Of a stretch of 9,723 nt of DNA, positions 1 to 7,306 are shown piece by piece (positions within the stretch are counted from its first letter, which is position 1; the number at the start of each line of letters is the position of its first letter). The notes under the pieces were generated by a model that had not been told where the DNA came from, made no database searches, and was given only the letters and a program-made list of their open reading frames with translations. The DNA is from an uncultured Sutterella sp. (GTDB lineage: Bacteria; Pseudomonadota; Gammaproteobacteria; Burkholderiales; Burkholderiaceae_F): assembly GCA_934255515.1 (NCBI GenBank), contig CAKQON010000067.1, positions 1 through 9,723 on the forward strand. The letters are read 5' to 3'. A program made the translations under genes and the position numbers.

Positions 1-99
1 TAGTTGCCTTAAATCAAAACTAAGCCGGGATATGAATTTCTTTCAGACTCTGTTAACGGATTCCTGGGAATTCACGAGTTTTATCGAATGAGGAACACC
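1..99 (+). other. Upstream region of mdaB, no clear promoter
   Basis: This stretch holds no gene that I can support. It is more AT-rich than the flanking coding DNA, as expected of a promoter region. A TTGCCT at 4-9 could serve as a -35 element, but the nearest -10-like hexamers (GATATG at 29-34, TATGAA at 31-36) give spacers of 19-21 nt, so I do not call a promoter. An ATG at 88 is in frame with mdaB but has no Shine-Dalgarno sequence, whereas AGGA at 91-94 is well placed for the ATG at 100. Confidence 0.4.
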
Positions 100-687
100 A
101 TGAAAACCGTATTGATTGTCAATGCCGGCATCCGCGCCCAGGGAAAGAGCGGGAAGCTCAACGAAGAAATGACTCGGCTTGCCCGCGAGGCCTTTGAAGC
201 GGCCGGTGTGAAGATGCTCCTCACGGACCTCAATAACGAGTGGACGCTTGAAGAGGAAATTGAAAAAATCCTGGCTGCCGACCTGATTCTGGTGCAGACG
301 CCGATCTGGGCGATGTCGACGCCCAGGCACTACACCCGCTGGCAGGACGAAGTGCTCACGCACCCGAAGATCTGCGGCACGGACGGCAGAACGCGCACGG
401 ACCCGGATAAGAAGTATGGCTCAGGAGGGTTTCTCACCTCGAAGCACTACTGGCTGAGCACGACATGGAATGCTCCCAAAAAGGCGCTCGACGAACCGGG
501 CGAATTCTTTGATGCGAGAGGCATTGAAGAAGTGCTTCTTCCGCAGCACAAGCAGTTTGCCTACATGGGCATGAAGCCATTCCTCCCGACCTTTGCCGTG
601 CACGACGTCTATAAGAACCCGACCGTGGAAGCGGTTCTTCTTCGCTGGGAATCAATGCTCGAGGAAGCCGTGAAGAAGCTCGCCTGA
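100..687 (+). CDS. mdaB: MdaB-family NAD(P)H:quinone oxidoreductase
   Basis: This 195-residue protein belongs to the flavodoxin-fold NAD(P)H dehydrogenase (quinone) family and resembles E. coli MdaB (193 aa). Family members are cytosolic FAD enzymes that reduce quinones by two electrons and protect against oxidative and quinone stress. The N-terminal strand MKTVLIVNAG leads into the flavin-phosphate loop. The MdaB-type segments are visible: DGRTR at 95-99, KKYGSGG at 104-110, TWNAP at 122-126 and LPTF at 162-165. The ATG at 100 is preferred over the in-frame ATG at 88 because AGGA (91-94) lies 5 nt upstream of it. The region around residues 66-90 (QTPIWAMSTPRHYTRW) departs from the E. coli sequence, so substrate preference may differ. 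The gene converges on the isc operon and is not part of it. The family call is firm; the exact substrate is inference. Confidence 0.85.
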   Translation: MKTVLIVNAGIRAQGKSGKLNEEMTRLAREAFEAAGVKMLLTDLNNEWTLEEEIEKILAADLILVQTPIWAMSTPRHYTRWQDEVLTHPKICGTDGRTRTDPDKKYGSGGFLTSKHYWLSTTWNAPKKALDEPGEFFDARGIEEVLLPQHKQFAYMGMKPFLPTFAVHDVYKNPTVEAVLLRWESMLEEAVKKLA

Positions 688-752
688 CGCACAAGCGAAC
701 AGTCCGGCGCGATGCGCTTCCAACCACGTCACCTGAGTCCAATCAAACAGAC

Positions 753-790
753 GGCCGCTCCGGGAACTCCCTAAAGCGGCCATCTCTTTT
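753..790. terminator. Nested hairpin terminator between mdaB and iscX
   Basis: GGCCGCT at 753-759 pairs perfectly with AGCGGCC at 775-781. Inside the loop a second short stem, GGG/CCC around AACT, can form. On the plus strand the stem is followed by ATCTCTTTT, a usable though imperfect T-tract, so it should terminate mdaB (stop at 687). On the minus strand the tail is GTCTGTTTGATT, which is weaker but could end the isc operon (iscX stop at 814). It is the only good hairpin I found in the 126-nt convergent gap, so shared use is likely. Confidence 0.6.
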
Positions 791-813
791 GCGTCTTTCT
801 CCTGCTGAAAGCT

Positions 814-1011
814 TCAATCGCGCTCGTCGAGCCACGCCTGAAGAATCGCTTCGAGAATCCGCTCGTTCGACTTCTCAGGATCATCCCCGAAGTCGGGAAG
901 CTTCACAATCAGGTCGTGGAGCTTCACGAAGGAAAGCGTCAGAGGATCGAGCTCGGGGTACGCGTCCGCGAGCTCTTCACCGATCATCTGAGCATCAGAC
1001 CACCTGAGCAT
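814..1011 (-). CDS. iscX: IscX, Fe-S assembly modulator
   Basis: IscX is a small acidic cytosolic protein of 65 residues here (E. coli 66). It binds IscS at the site also used by frataxin and Fdx, binds iron, and modulates the rate of cluster assembly. The family pattern is clear: LRWSDAQMIGEEL at the start, DAYPELDP at 16-23, LPDFGDDP at 38-45, and SNERILEAILQAWLDE near the C-terminus. The reading frame is open further upstream, but only inside fdx in another frame; the homologous start is the ATG at 1011, 5 nt after the fdx stop. It is the last gene of the operon, its usual position. The Shine-Dalgarno sequence is weak, so translational coupling to fdx is plausible. Confidence 0.95.
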   Translation of the reverse strand: MLRWSDAQMIGEELADAYPELDPLTLSFVKLHDLIVKLPDFGDDPEKSNERILEAILQAWLDERD

Positions 1012-1016
1012 CTCGG

Positions 1017-1355
1017 TTATTCCCGTTCGCCAACGACGTTGCGGTTGTACTTCGGGATCTCGATCGTGATGTCCTCGTCGCCCATCTTGGCCTGGCACGA
1101 GAGGCGCGATTCCTGGCAGGCGCCCCAGGCGGTGTCGAGATGATCGAGCTCGTTGTCGGAAGGCTCGGAGAGGGAGTCGTAGCCCTTGCGCACGATCACG
1201 TGGCAGGTGGCGCAGGCGCAGTTGAATTCGCAGGCGTGCGGTATCTTGACGCCGTTGGCGAGAAGCGCCTTCGCGACGGTTTCGCCCTTCTGGGCTTCAA
1301 AGGTAACGCCCTGCGGGCAGAGTTCCTCATGCGGGAGAACGGTAATCTTCGGCAT
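1017..1355 (-). CDS. fdx: ISC [2Fe-2S] adrenodoxin-type ferredoxin
   Basis: Fdx is the [2Fe-2S] ferredoxin that supplies electrons for cluster synthesis on IscS/IscU and for joining [2Fe-2S] units into [4Fe-4S] clusters. The product is 112 residues (E. coli 111). The four cluster ligands are C42, C48, C51 and C87, identical in position to E. coli Fdx. C46 is an additional non-ligand cysteine in the ACEFNCACATC loop. The acidic helix around residues 67-74 (DNELDHLD) is the expected partner-binding surface. An in-frame ATG lies upstream at 1394, but the start at 1355 matches the family N-terminus (MPKITVLPHEE) and has AGGA 8 nt upstream. It sits 77 nt downstream of hscA and 5 nt upstream of iscX. 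Confidence 0.96.
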   Translation of the reverse strand: MPKITVLPHEELCPQGVTFEAQKGETVAKALLANGVKIPHACEFNCACATCHVIVRKGYDSLSEPSDNELDHLDTAWGACQESRLSCQAKMGDEDITIEIPKYNRNVVGERE

Positions 1356-1432
1356 TATTGTTTTCCTAGAGTAGTGGGGGTCAGCCTCGGCCATGGGAAT
1401 GTCGGGAGGCGCAACCTAAAGATTGAAATGAA

Positions 1433-3325
1433 TTATTTGGATTCCGGGTCGATCGAGAACATATCGTCGTTGACGGACTTCCCGGCGAGCGCCGCGCGAA
1501 TCGAGCGGTCCATGCGGCGTTCGGCAAAGGTTTCCGTGCCCTTCGAAAGAGCATCTGCAGCGGCGTGAATCGCGTCGGCGTCGGTGCCCGTCACAAGAGC
1601 GGCGAGCGTGTCGCCGAGGGTCTCAATTTCAGCGCGCTCCTTTCCTGACAAAAGGTCGCCGTCGGCTGTAAGGGCGCTCCGGGTGCTTTCAAGGAGGCGC
1701 CTTGCCTCAACCTGCTCTTCGCGGAGCTTCCTCGCGGCCATATCGGATTCAGCGGAGGAATTCCCTTCCTTCAGCATCCGCACGATATCGTCGTCGGAAA
1801 GCCCGTAGGAAGGCTTCACGACAACGCTCGCCTCAACGCCCGTCGTCATCTCGCGGGCGGAAACGGAGAGGAGCCCGTCGGCGTCGATCTGGAAGGTGAC
1901 GCGAATGCGGGCGGCGCCCGCCGCCATCGGCGGGATGCCCCTGAGCTCAAAGCGCGCGAGCGACCGGCAGGCATCCACCACCTCGCGCTCGCCCTGAACG
2001 ACATGAATCGCCATGGCGGTCTGGCCGTCGCGGAAGGTCGTGAAGTCCTGAGCGCGCGCCGTCGGAATGGCGCTGTTTCGCGGAATCACCTTTTCGACGA
2101 GCCCGCCCATGGTCTCAAGACCAAGCGACAAAGGCGTCACGTCAAGCAGAAGCCAGTCGTCGTCGGCCGTGGTGTTGCCGGCTAATTTATTCGCCTGCAT
2201 GGCGGCGCCGACCGCAACGACGCAGTCGGGGTCGATCCCGGTCAGGGGCTCGAATCCGAAGTATTCCTTCACTTCGCGGCGAACAGAGGGCATCCGGGTC
2301 GAGCCGCCCACAAGGACGACGCCCTTGACGTCCGACTTCGAAAGCTTCGCGTCGGCAAGCACACGCGTCACGGCCTCGATCGTTTCATCGACGAGCGCCT
2401 TCGTCATCCGGTCGAACGCCTCACGCGTGAGCGTGGTCGAGAATTCGCGGCCCGAGGAAAGTGTAAAGCGCACATCGACAGAATCCGCGTCCGTGAGCGA
2501 TTCCTTCGCGCGCTTCGCGCTGTCGAGCATCTGACGGCGGTCTTCGGGCGACAGTTCCGTTTCGCTTCCGATCTCCGCCGCAAAGGCGTCGTAGACCGCG
2601 TGGTCGAAGTCGTCGCCCCCGAGGGCAGCGTTGCCGCCCGTCGCGAGGACTTCAAAGACGCCGCACGAGAGCTTGAGGAGCGACACGTCGAAGGTGCCGC
2701 CTCCCAGGTCATAGACGAGATAGATGCCTTCGGCCTCGTTGTCGAGCCCGTAAGCGAGGGCCGCAGCGGTGGGTTCCGAGAGAAGGCGCAGAACCGTGAG
2801 GTCGGCAAGCCTTGCCGCATCCTTCGTCGCCTGGCGTTGCGCGTCGTCGAAGTAAGCGGGCACCGTCACGACGGCGCCGGTAAGTTCGCCGCCGAGGCGC
2901 TCCTCGGCGCGGGCCTTGAGGGCCTTCAGAATCTCGGCGCTCACCTCAACCGGAGACTTCATCCCGGCCGCGGTGCGGATGGCGACCCCGCCCGGCGCAT
3001 CATCGATCTCATAGGGAAGCGACGGAAGGTTCTTCAGATCCGCACGGCTTCTGCCGATGAGGCGCTTCGCGGAATAAATCGTATTCTGAGGATCCTTTTC
3101 CGCGGATTCGATGGCCTTCCATCCCGTCTCCACCGTCCCGTCGGGAAGGTAGCGCACGACGGAAGGGAGAAGCCGCCGGCCTTCTTCATCAGCGAGCACT
3201 TCGGGAGAAGCGGAAATCACGGTGGCGACAAGCGAATTCGTCGTTCCGAGGTCGATCCCGACGGCAAGGCGATGCTCATGGGGAGCGGCAGAAAGTCCGG
3301 GTTCGGCGATCTGAAAGAGTGCCAT
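1433..3325 (-). CDS. hscA: HscA, Hsp70 chaperone for Fe-S transfer
   Basis: HscA is the specialised DnaK-type ATPase that, with HscB, binds the LPPVK motif of IscU and drives release of the cluster to acceptors. The product is 630 residues (E. coli 616). The nucleotide-binding domain shows the three Hsp70 signatures: DLGTTNS at 25-31, YDLGGGTFD at 205-213 and VGGSTRMP at 339-346. The interdomain linker [13 protein letters not shown] spans 392-404, followed by the substrate-binding domain and a helical lid. The N-terminus [15 protein letters not shown] is nearly the same as in E. coli HscA and fixes the start at 3325. The reading frame stays open upstream to 3577, but that part lies antisense or out of frame over hscB. 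No strong Shine-Dalgarno sequence is visible before the start. A C-terminal tail extends about 10 residues beyond the usual end. Confidence 0.97.
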   Translation of the reverse strand: MALFQIAEPGLSAAPHEHRLAVGIDLGTTNSLVATVISASPEVLADEEGRRLLPSVVRYLPDGTVETGWKAIESAEKDPQNTIYSAKRLIGRSRADLKNLPSLPYEIDDAPGGVAIRTAAGMKSPVEVSAEILKALKARAEERLGGELTGAVVTVPAYFDDAQRQATKDAARLADLTVLRLLSEPTAAALAYGLDNEAEGIYLVYDLGGGTFDVSLLKLSCGVFEVLATGGNAALGGDDFDHAVYDAFAAEIGSETELSPEDRRQMLDSAKRAKESLTDADSVDVRFTLSSGREFSTTLTREAFDRMTKALVDETIEAVTRVLADAKLSKSDVKGVVLVGGSTRMPSVRREVKEYFGFEPLTGIDPDCVVAVGAAMQANKLAGNTTADDDWLLLDVTPLSLGLETMGGLVEKVIPRNSAIPTARAQDFTTFRDGQTAMAIHVVQGEREVVDACRSLARFELRGIPPMAAGAARIRVTFQIDADGLLSVSAREMTTGVEASVVVKPSYGLSDDDIVRMLKEGNSSAESDMAARKLREEQVEARRLLESTRSALTADGDLLSGKERAEIETLGDTLAALVTGTDADAIHAAADALSKGTETFAERRMDRSIRAALAGKSVNDDMFSIDPESK

Positions 3326-3377
3326 GATGAAATCTTTGGTTAAGAAAAGGAAAATCCGAAAAGTAGGGGCTTGGGCT

Positions 3378-3890
3378 TCAAAGCATGGGCGAGGACTTTG
3401 CGCTCGTCTGCTCGAGGAAGCGCCCGATGAACATGAGCCTGCGCGTGAGGTCGACCGCCTTCGTCCAGTCCTTCTCAGAGTCGATGGCGGACTCGAGCTT
3501 CGACTCGCATTCTGCGAACCTCGCCCGCGCTTTGTCGCGGACGGCTTCGCGGGCGCTCTCGTCCTTCGCGTCGTCAAGATCCTCGCGCCAGGACATCTGC
3601 TCCATCAGGAAGTCGGCAGGCATCCGGGTATTCGTTTCGGCGTCGACCGGGTGGCCTGCGGCTTCGCAAAGGAGCGCCGCACGCTTCACCGGGTCCTTCA
3701 AAACATCAAAGGACTCGTTGATGCGGGCGCTCCACTGTTCAGCAACGCGGCGCTCGGCGGCGGGGCGCCCGGCAAAGCGGTCCGGGTGCACCTTCAGAAT
3801 GGCACGTTCGTGCGCTTTTTCGAGCGCTTCGAGATCAATCGCGAACTTTTCAGGGAGCCCGAAAAGCTCAAAAGCGGAAAGCATAGCCAT
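3378..3890 (-). CDS. hscB: HscB, J-domain co-chaperone of HscA
   Basis: HscB (170 residues; E. coli 171) brings IscU to HscA and stimulates its ATPase. The N-terminal J domain carries the essential HPD tripeptide at 35-37 within KVHPDRF. The C-terminal three-helix IscU-binding domain shows the characteristic [15 protein letters not shown] segment, closely matching the E. coli protein. Two ATGs lie two codons apart (3890 and 3884); neither has an ideally spaced ribosome site (AGGG lies about 13 nt before the first), so the exact start is uncertain by two residues. The gene follows iscA by 26 nt and precedes hscA by 52 nt, so the co-chaperone and chaperone are translated from adjacent cistrons. 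Confidence 0.95.
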   Translation of the reverse strand: MAMLSAFELFGLPEKFAIDLEALEKAHERAILKVHPDRFAGRPAAERRVAEQWSARINESFDVLKDPVKRAALLCEAAGHPVDAETNTRMPADFLMEQMSWREDLDDAKDESAREAVRDKARARFAECESKLESAIDSEKDWTKAVDLTRRLMFIGRFLEQTSAKSSPML

Positions 3891-3916
3891 CGCGGTAAAA
3901 CGACCCTGGGAAAAAA

Positions 3917-4240
3917 TCAGACGTGGAACGACTCGCCGCAGCCGCAGCGGCTCTTCTCGTGAGGGTTCTTGAAGCGGAACCCTTCCTGAAGACCCTCGCG
4001 GGTGTAGTCGAGCTCGGTGCCGTCGATGTAGGGAAGACTCTTCTCGTCAACGATCACCTTGACGCCGTGGCTTTCCCAGATCTGGTCGTCGGGCTCGGTC
4101 GAGTCGGCGAATTCAAGCTTGTAGGCCATGCCGGAGCATCCGGAGGTCTTCACACCCACGCGCAGGCCGATGCCCTTGCCGCGGCGGTCGATGTACTTCT
4201 GAACGTGCTTTGCAGCCGCTTCGGTAAGCGTAACAGCCAT
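3917..4240 (-). CDS. iscA: IscA, A-type Fe-S carrier
   Basis: IscA (107 residues, the same length as in E. coli) is an A-type carrier that binds iron or Fe-S clusters and passes them to target proteins, mainly for [4Fe-4S] maturation under aerobic conditions. The three conserved cysteines are present at identical positions: C35 in TSGCSGMAY, and C99 and C101 in the C-terminal CGCGESFHV. The start at 4240 is set by homology ([13 protein letters not shown]) and a GGAGG plus AAGGA just upstream that overlap the end of iscU. Only 5 nt separate it from the iscU stop, which suggests translational coupling. The open frame extends further upstream but that part overlaps iscU in another frame. Confidence 0.97.
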   Translation of the reverse strand: MAVTLTEAAAKHVQKYIDRRGKGIGLRVGVKTSGCSGMAYKLEFADSTEPDDQIWESHGVKVIVDEKSLPYIDGTELDYTREGLQEGFRFKNPHEKSRCGCGESFHV

Positions 4241-4245
4241 TTTCC

Positions 4246-4641
4246 TTACGCCTCCTTCTTCGCTTCGTGCTTCGAGCGGTAGTCGGCAATCGCCGCCTTC
4301 ACCGCGTCTTCGGCGAGGATGGAGCAGTGAATCTTGACGGGCGGGAGGGCGAGCTCGTCGGCAATTTCGGCGTTGCTGATCTTGCCGGCTTCGTCGAGGG
4401 TCTTGCCCTTCACCCACTCGGAAACGAGCGAGGAAGAGGCGATCGCGGAGCCGCAACCGTAGGTCTTGAACTTCGCGTCTTCAATGACGCCCTTGTCGTT
4501 CACCTTGATCTGCAGGCGCATCACGTCGCCGCAGGCGGGAGCGCCCACCATGCCGGTGCCGACGTCGGCCGCATCCTTGTCGAGCGTGCCCACGTTGCGG
4601 GGGTGTTCGTAGTGGTCAAGCAGTTTTTCGCTGTAGGCCAT
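4246..4641 (-). CDS. iscU: IscU, Fe-S cluster scaffold
   Basis: IscU (131 residues; E. coli 128) is the scaffold on which sulfur from IscS and iron combine into a cluster. The ligands C37, D39, C63, H105 and C106 are all present at the E. coli positions. The HscA recognition motif LPPVK occupies 99-103, immediately before the H105-C106 pair. The N-terminus [18 protein letters not shown] is typical. The C-terminus adds a short lysine- and alanine-rich tail (KHEAKKEA). A strong ribosome site, GGAGA, lies 7 nt upstream of the ATG. The 88-nt gap to iscS contains an inverted repeat listed separately. It is translationally close to iscA (5 nt). Confidence 0.98.
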   Translation of the reverse strand: MAYSEKLLDHYEHPRNVGTLDKDAADVGTGMVGAPACGDVMRLQIKVNDKGVIEDAKFKTYGCGSAIASSSLVSEWVKGKTLDEAGKISNAEIADELALPPVKIHCSILAEDAVKAAIADYRSKHEAKKEA

Positions 4642-4661
4642 TTTTTTGTCTCCAGATTCCT

Positions 4662-4695
4662 TTCCGGGACGGAACGAAGAACCATCGCCCCGGAA
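4662..4695 (-). repeat. Inverted repeat in iscS-iscU leader
   Basis: TTCCGGG (4662-4668) and CCCGGAA (4689-4695) form a perfect 7-bp stem with a 20-nt loop in the mRNA between the iscS stop and the iscU ribosome site. No T-tract follows it, so it does not look like a terminator. It ends about 8 nt before the GGAGA ribosome site of iscU. It may block 3' exonuclease decay of an iscRS fragment or shape iscU initiation; this is inference. Confidence 0.45.
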
Positions 4696-4729
4696 CGCAC
4701 TTCTAATTCTTGTTGAGTTCTTTCCGAAC

Positions 4730-5941
4730 TTAGTGGTTCGCCCACTTGATCGACTTCAGATCAACGCCCTGCTGATGCATTTCCCAGAGGGGCGAGAGCG
4801 CGCGGAGCTTCTTCACGGCTTCCGTGAGAACCTTGACGGCGTAGTCGATTTCTTCCTCAGTGGTGAAGCGCCCGAGCGTGAAGCGGATCGAGCTGTGCGC
4901 GAGCTCATCGTCGCGGCCGAGCGCACGAAGAACGTAGGAGGGTTCAAGCGACGCCGATGTGCAGGCAGAGCCCGAGGAAACCGCCAGGTCCTTCACCGCC
5001 ATCATGAGGCTCTCGCCCTCGATGAAGGCAAAGCTCACGTTGAGGTTGAAGCAGACGCGGTGCTCCCAGTCGCCGTTCAGGTACACCTCGGGGATGTTCT
5101 TCTGAATGCCTTCCCAGAGGCGGTTCCTCAGGGCGCGCAGACGCGGCACCTCAACGGGCATTTCCTCGCGGGCGATGCGGTAGGCTTCGCCCATGCCGAC
5201 GATCTGGTGCGTCGGGAGCGTGCCCGAGCGCATGCCGCGCTCGTGGCCGCCGCCGTGCATCTGGCACTCAATGCGAACGCGGGGCTTTCTTCTCACGTAG
5301 AGGGCGCCGATGCCCTTGGGGCCGTAGACCTTGTGCGCCGAGAGGCTCATCAGGTCAACGTGGAGCTTGTCGACGTTGAGGTCGATCTTGCCCGCGGCCT
5401 GCGTCGCGTCGCAGTGGAAGACGATGCCCTTTTCGCGGCAGAGCGCGCCGATGCGCTCGATGTCCTGGATGACGCCGATTTCGTTGTTGACGGCCATCAC
5501 GGAAATGAGGATCGTGTCGGGGCGAATGGCGGCAAGGAGGTCCTCCCACTTGATGAGGCCGTTTTCCTGCACGTCAAGGTAGGTCACCTCAAAGCCTTCG
5601 CTCTCGAGGTGGCGCATCGAATCGAGCACTGCCTTGTGTTCGGTCTTCACCGTAATGAGGTGGCGGCCCTTGTCGCGGTAGAAGTGCGCGGCGCCCTTGA
5701 TGGCGAGGTTGTCGGCTTCGGTAGCGCCGGACGTGAAGACGATCTCGCGCGGATCCGCGCTGATGAGCGCAGCGATGTTGGCGCGGGCCTCTTCAACGGC
5801 CTTCTCCGCTTCCCAGCCGTAGGAATGGCTGTGAGAGGCAGGGTTGCCGAAGTGAACGTTGAGGTAGGGCACCATCTTTTCCACGACGCGGGGATCGCAC
5901 GGGGTCGTGGCGGAGTAGTCGAGGTAAACCGGAAGCTTCAT
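4730..5941 (-). CDS. iscS: IscS cysteine desulfurase
   Basis: IscS (403 residues; E. coli 404) is the homodimeric PLP enzyme that converts L-cysteine to alanine and a persulfide, the sulfur source for Fe-S clusters and for tRNA thiolation and other sulfur pathways. The PLP lysine is K204 in [13 protein letters not shown]102, D178 and Q181 are the expected cofactor contacts. The mobile-loop active-site cysteine is C327 in [14 protein letters not shown]. This marks it as a group I NifS/IscS enzyme rather than SufS. The C-terminus ends in the IscU-binding region [18 protein letters not shown], intact here. The start ATG at 5941 has AGGA about 10 nt upstream. It follows iscR by 56 nt. Confidence 0.98.
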   Translation of the reverse strand: MKLPVYLDYSATTPCDPRVVEKMVPYLNVHFGNPASHSHSYGWEAEKAVEEARANIAALISADPREIVFTSGATEADNLAIKGAAHFYRDKGRHLITVKTEHKAVLDSMRHLESEGFEVTYLDVQENGLIKWEDLLAAIRPDTILISVMAVNNEIGVIQDIERIGALCREKGIVFHCDATQAAGKIDLNVDKLHVDLMSLSAHKVYGPKGIGALYVRRKPRVRIECQMHGGGHERGMRSGTLPTHQIVGMGEAYRIAREEMPVEVPRLRALRNRLWEGIQKNIPEVYLNGDWEHRVCFNLNVSFAFIEGESLMMAVKDLAVSSGSACTSASLEPSYVLRALGRDDELAHSSIRFTLGRFTTEEEIDYAVKVLTEAVKKLRALSPLWEMHQQGVDLKSIKWANH

Positions 5942-5997
5942 TTTTAAAGGTTCCTGAAGATTGAAAGTTCTTGATTGACGGTTCTAGAGCGGGAGCT

Positions 5998-6495
5998 TCA
6001 GGCCGACGTAGTCGGTCCGTGCGCCTCTTGTTGCCTCACCGGAATCACTGCGGGTATCTGAGCCGAATGTCCGCTTCCCGGATGCTTTTCCGTTTCGGCC
6101 GCGAGGGACGCGAGCGAAATGCCGGCGAGGAAGCGTTCAATGACGCCGTTAAGGTCTTCCCAAAGATGGTGCGTGAGGCAGGAGGCGCCCCCAAGGCACG
6201 TGCCTTCCCCGCCGCACTGGGTGGTATCCATGTTTTCATCGACCGCGAGAATGATGCGGTCGATGGTGATTGACTGCGCGGGCTCGGCAAGCCGGTAGCC
6301 GCCGCCCGGACCGCGGGTGCTTTCAACAAGCCCTGCGCGGCGCAGACGACAGAAAATCTGCTCGAGATAGGGAAGCGAGATCTTCTGACGCTCGGCCACC
6401 TGCGCGATCGGAATCGGCGAATCAGACTCCTCAGCCTGAATCGCCAGATCGAGCATGGCCGTAACGGCAAAACGCCCTTTCGTCGTGAGCTTCAA
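5998..6495 (-). CDS. iscR: IscR, Fe-S-sensing Rrf2 regulator
   Basis: IscR (165 residues; E. coli 162) is the Rrf2-family winged-helix regulator of Fe-S biogenesis. With its [2Fe-2S] cluster it binds type 1 sites and represses the isc operon. The HTH region includes LPYLEQIFCRLRRAGLV and the wing RGPGGGYRL at 61-69. Cluster ligands C94, C100, C106 and H109 match E. coli C92, C98, C104 and H107. E45 matches E. coli E43, the residue known to prevent apo-IscR from binding type 1 sites. The start codon is TTG at 6495: the family N-terminus is KLTTKGRFAVTAMLDLA, and GGAGG lies 8 nt upstream. An ATG at 6503 is out of frame. It is the first gene of the operon and is probably autoregulated through the paired sites upstream. 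The C-terminal tail is low-complexity and poorly conserved, as usual. Confidence 0.97.
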   Translation of the reverse strand: MKLTTKGRFAVTAMLDLAIQAEESDSPIPIAQVAERQKISLPYLEQIFCRLRRAGLVESTRGPGGGYRLAEPAQSITIDRIILAVDENMDTTQCGGEGTCLGGASCLTHHLWEDLNGVIERFLAGISLASLAAETEKHPGSGHSAQIPAVIPVRQQEAHGPTTSA

Positions 6496-6508
6496 GTTCT
6501 CATCCTCC
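6492..6508 (-). promoter_or_regulatory. iscR ribosome site with TTG start
   Basis: GGAGG (6504-6508) sits 8 nt upstream of the TTG start of iscR (6493-6495). Directly abutting the GGAGG is an ATG (6501-6503) that opens a three-codon frame, ATG AGA ACT, whose TGA stop overlaps the TTG. With zero spacing to the Shine-Dalgarno sequence, that ATG should not initiate efficiently. The TTG is therefore the best-supported start, and it should lower IscR output relative to an ATG. Confidence 0.7.
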
Positions 6509-6534
6509 GATTACCCGGGGAAACCCGTAAAATC

Positions 6535-6559
6535 AATCCTGACTAAATCAGTCAATTTT
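6535..6559. promoter_or_regulatory. IscR type 1 site, downstream of start
   Basis: The core GACTAAATCAGTC (6541-6553) matches the E. coli type 1 core GACT-RWWWY-AGTC at every position, and the arms extend to TGACT/AGTCA (6540-6554). The outer flanks match less well. It lies roughly +8 to +22 from the predicted iscR transcription start, where bound [2Fe-2S]-IscR would block promoter escape. Confidence 0.75.
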
Positions 6560-6567
6560 GCGAACGA

Positions 6568-6596
6568 ATTCTACTCTGCGAATCCTGACAAAACAA
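6568..6596 (-). promoter_or_regulatory. isc operon promoter (PiscR)
   Basis: On the minus strand a -35 TTGTTT (6591-6596) and a -10 TAGAAT (6568-6573) are separated by 17 nt. The -10 matches the sigma70 consensus in five of six positions and the -35 in three of six. The predicted start is near 6561, giving an iscR leader of about 65 nt. The -35 lies inside one IscR palindrome and the second lies just after the start, an arrangement that fits autorepression. Confidence 0.65.
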
Positions 6597-6605
6597 GTCA
6601 GGTAA
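6581..6605. promoter_or_regulatory. IscR type 1-like site over the -35
   Basis: CCTGAC (6584-6589) and GTCAGG (6597-6602) form a perfect 6-bp inverted repeat with a 7-nt spacer. The core GACAAAACAAGTC deviates from the type 1 consensus at three central positions. It shares the left flank AATCCTGAC with the other site (6535 and 6581). Its centre is 46 bp from that site's centre. It contains the whole predicted -35 hexamer. Confidence 0.6.
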
Positions 6606-6630
6606 TGATTGTGAATCTTTCAGGCGCAAC

Positions 6631-6670
6631 AAAAAGAAAACGGACGCCTAAGAGCATCAGACATCCGTTT
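6631..6670 (-). terminator. Intrinsic terminator after phosphatase gene
   Basis: On the minus strand AAACGGA (6664-6670) pairs with TCCGTTT (6638-6644), and the stem continues inward with several further pairs including G-U wobbles. A T-rich tail, TCTTTTTG, follows. It is 52 nt downstream of the phosphatase stop and just upstream of the iscR promoter. It should therefore insulate the isc operon from uvrB/phosphatase transcription. Confidence 0.8.
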
Positions 6671-6722
6671 GATGTTTTCTGAGTTCCGGATCTTCCCGGC
6701 GATGCGGGAGGGGACCGATGGA

Positions 6723-7241
6723 CTACTTCTTCGCCGCAGCCCTTTCGGCGCGCAGCTGCTTCGCGCGCTTCTCGAAGAATTCAATGAGTCCCTCGCAGGC
6801 GTCGGAGCAGTAGTCGAAGGCCTGCACGAACCCCTCGTTCACGCCGAAATAGGGATCGGGAACGATGGCTTCATCGAACTCATTGGCGTAGCGCATCATG
6901 AGCTGAATCTTGTGACGGAACTGCGCGGGCGAGCGCTGCTGGAGCTCCGTGAGCACTTCCCAGTCCATTGCGAGGATAAGGTCGTACTCCGCGAAATCCT
7001 CGGGCGTGATCTGACGGGCGCGGTGGTCTGCAAGCTGCACGTCACGGCGGCGGCAGGTGAGCACGGCGCGCTGATCGCACGGATCGCCCACATGCTCGCC
7101 GGAGGTGCCTGCGCTCGATGCGGTCATGACGTCGTCGTAGCCCGCTTCCTTCACCTTCTTCTTGAAGATGGCTTCAGCCATGGGACTGCGGCACACGTTG
7201 CCTGTGCAGACGAAGAGAATTTTGATCAGCTTGTCATCCAT
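6723..7241 (-). CDS. Low-molecular-weight protein-tyrosine phosphatase
   Basis: This 172-residue cytosolic enzyme belongs to the low-molecular-weight tyrosine phosphatase (arsenate reductase-like) family. Members hydrolyse phosphotyrosine through a cysteinyl-phosphate intermediate. The P-loop CTGNVCRS begins at the nucleophile C12 and ends with R18-S19, giving the CX5R pattern with the second family cysteine at C17. The general-acid motif DPY is at 129-131. The acid loop and DHRARQI (72-78) are typical. A C-terminal tail rich in Lys, Arg and Ala makes it slightly longer than the usual 150-160 residues. No tyrosine kinase or exopolysaccharide gene is nearby, so a Wzb-like role is not supported here; its substrate is unknown. 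The ATG at 7241 has CGGAA about 8 nt upstream. The gene is 184 nt downstream of uvrB. A possible promoter (TTGAAA at 7372-7377 with a poor -10) is too weak to call. Confidence 0.93.
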   Translation of the reverse strand: MDDKLIKILFVCTGNVCRSPMAEAIFKKKVKEAGYDDVMTASSAGTSGEHVGDPCDQRAVLTCRRRDVQLADHRARQITPEDFAEYDLILAMDWEVLTELQQRSPAQFRHKIQLMMRYANEFDEAIVPDPYFGVNEGFVQAFDYCSDACEGLIEFFEKRAKQLRAERAAAKK

Positions 7242-7306
7242 CTTGAATATTCCGATCCTCGCGAGAATCCGGGGAGAAGCTCAACCTGAGGGAAAAGTGG
7301 ATTTTG

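Noticed and set aside
1356..1394. A 13-residue N-terminal extension of fdx from the ATG at 1394
   Set aside because: The E. coli-like N-terminus starts at 1355, where AGGA is properly spaced; cysteine numbering then matches exactly.
2600..3343. Open frames of 150-250 codons on the plus strand opposite hscA and hscB
   Set aside because: They are antisense shadows of conserved chaperone genes; none has its own ribosome site or recognisable motif.
3326..3577. An 84-residue N-terminal extension of hscA
   Set aside because: The extension is low-complexity Arg/Ser, overlaps hscB in another frame, and the family start ([10 protein letters not shown]) is at 3325.
4646..5947. A 433-codon open frame on the plus strand opposite iscS
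   Set aside because: It lies fully antisense to a clear iscS gene. Its product is rich in Val, Ala, Arg, His and Asp without any recognisable fold. High GC at third positions suppresses stops on the opposite strand.
6455..6682. A 75-codon plus-strand frame across the iscR promoter
   Set aside because: It begins antisense to the start of iscR and crosses the promoter, both IscR palindromes and the terminator; no ribosome site or homology is apparent.
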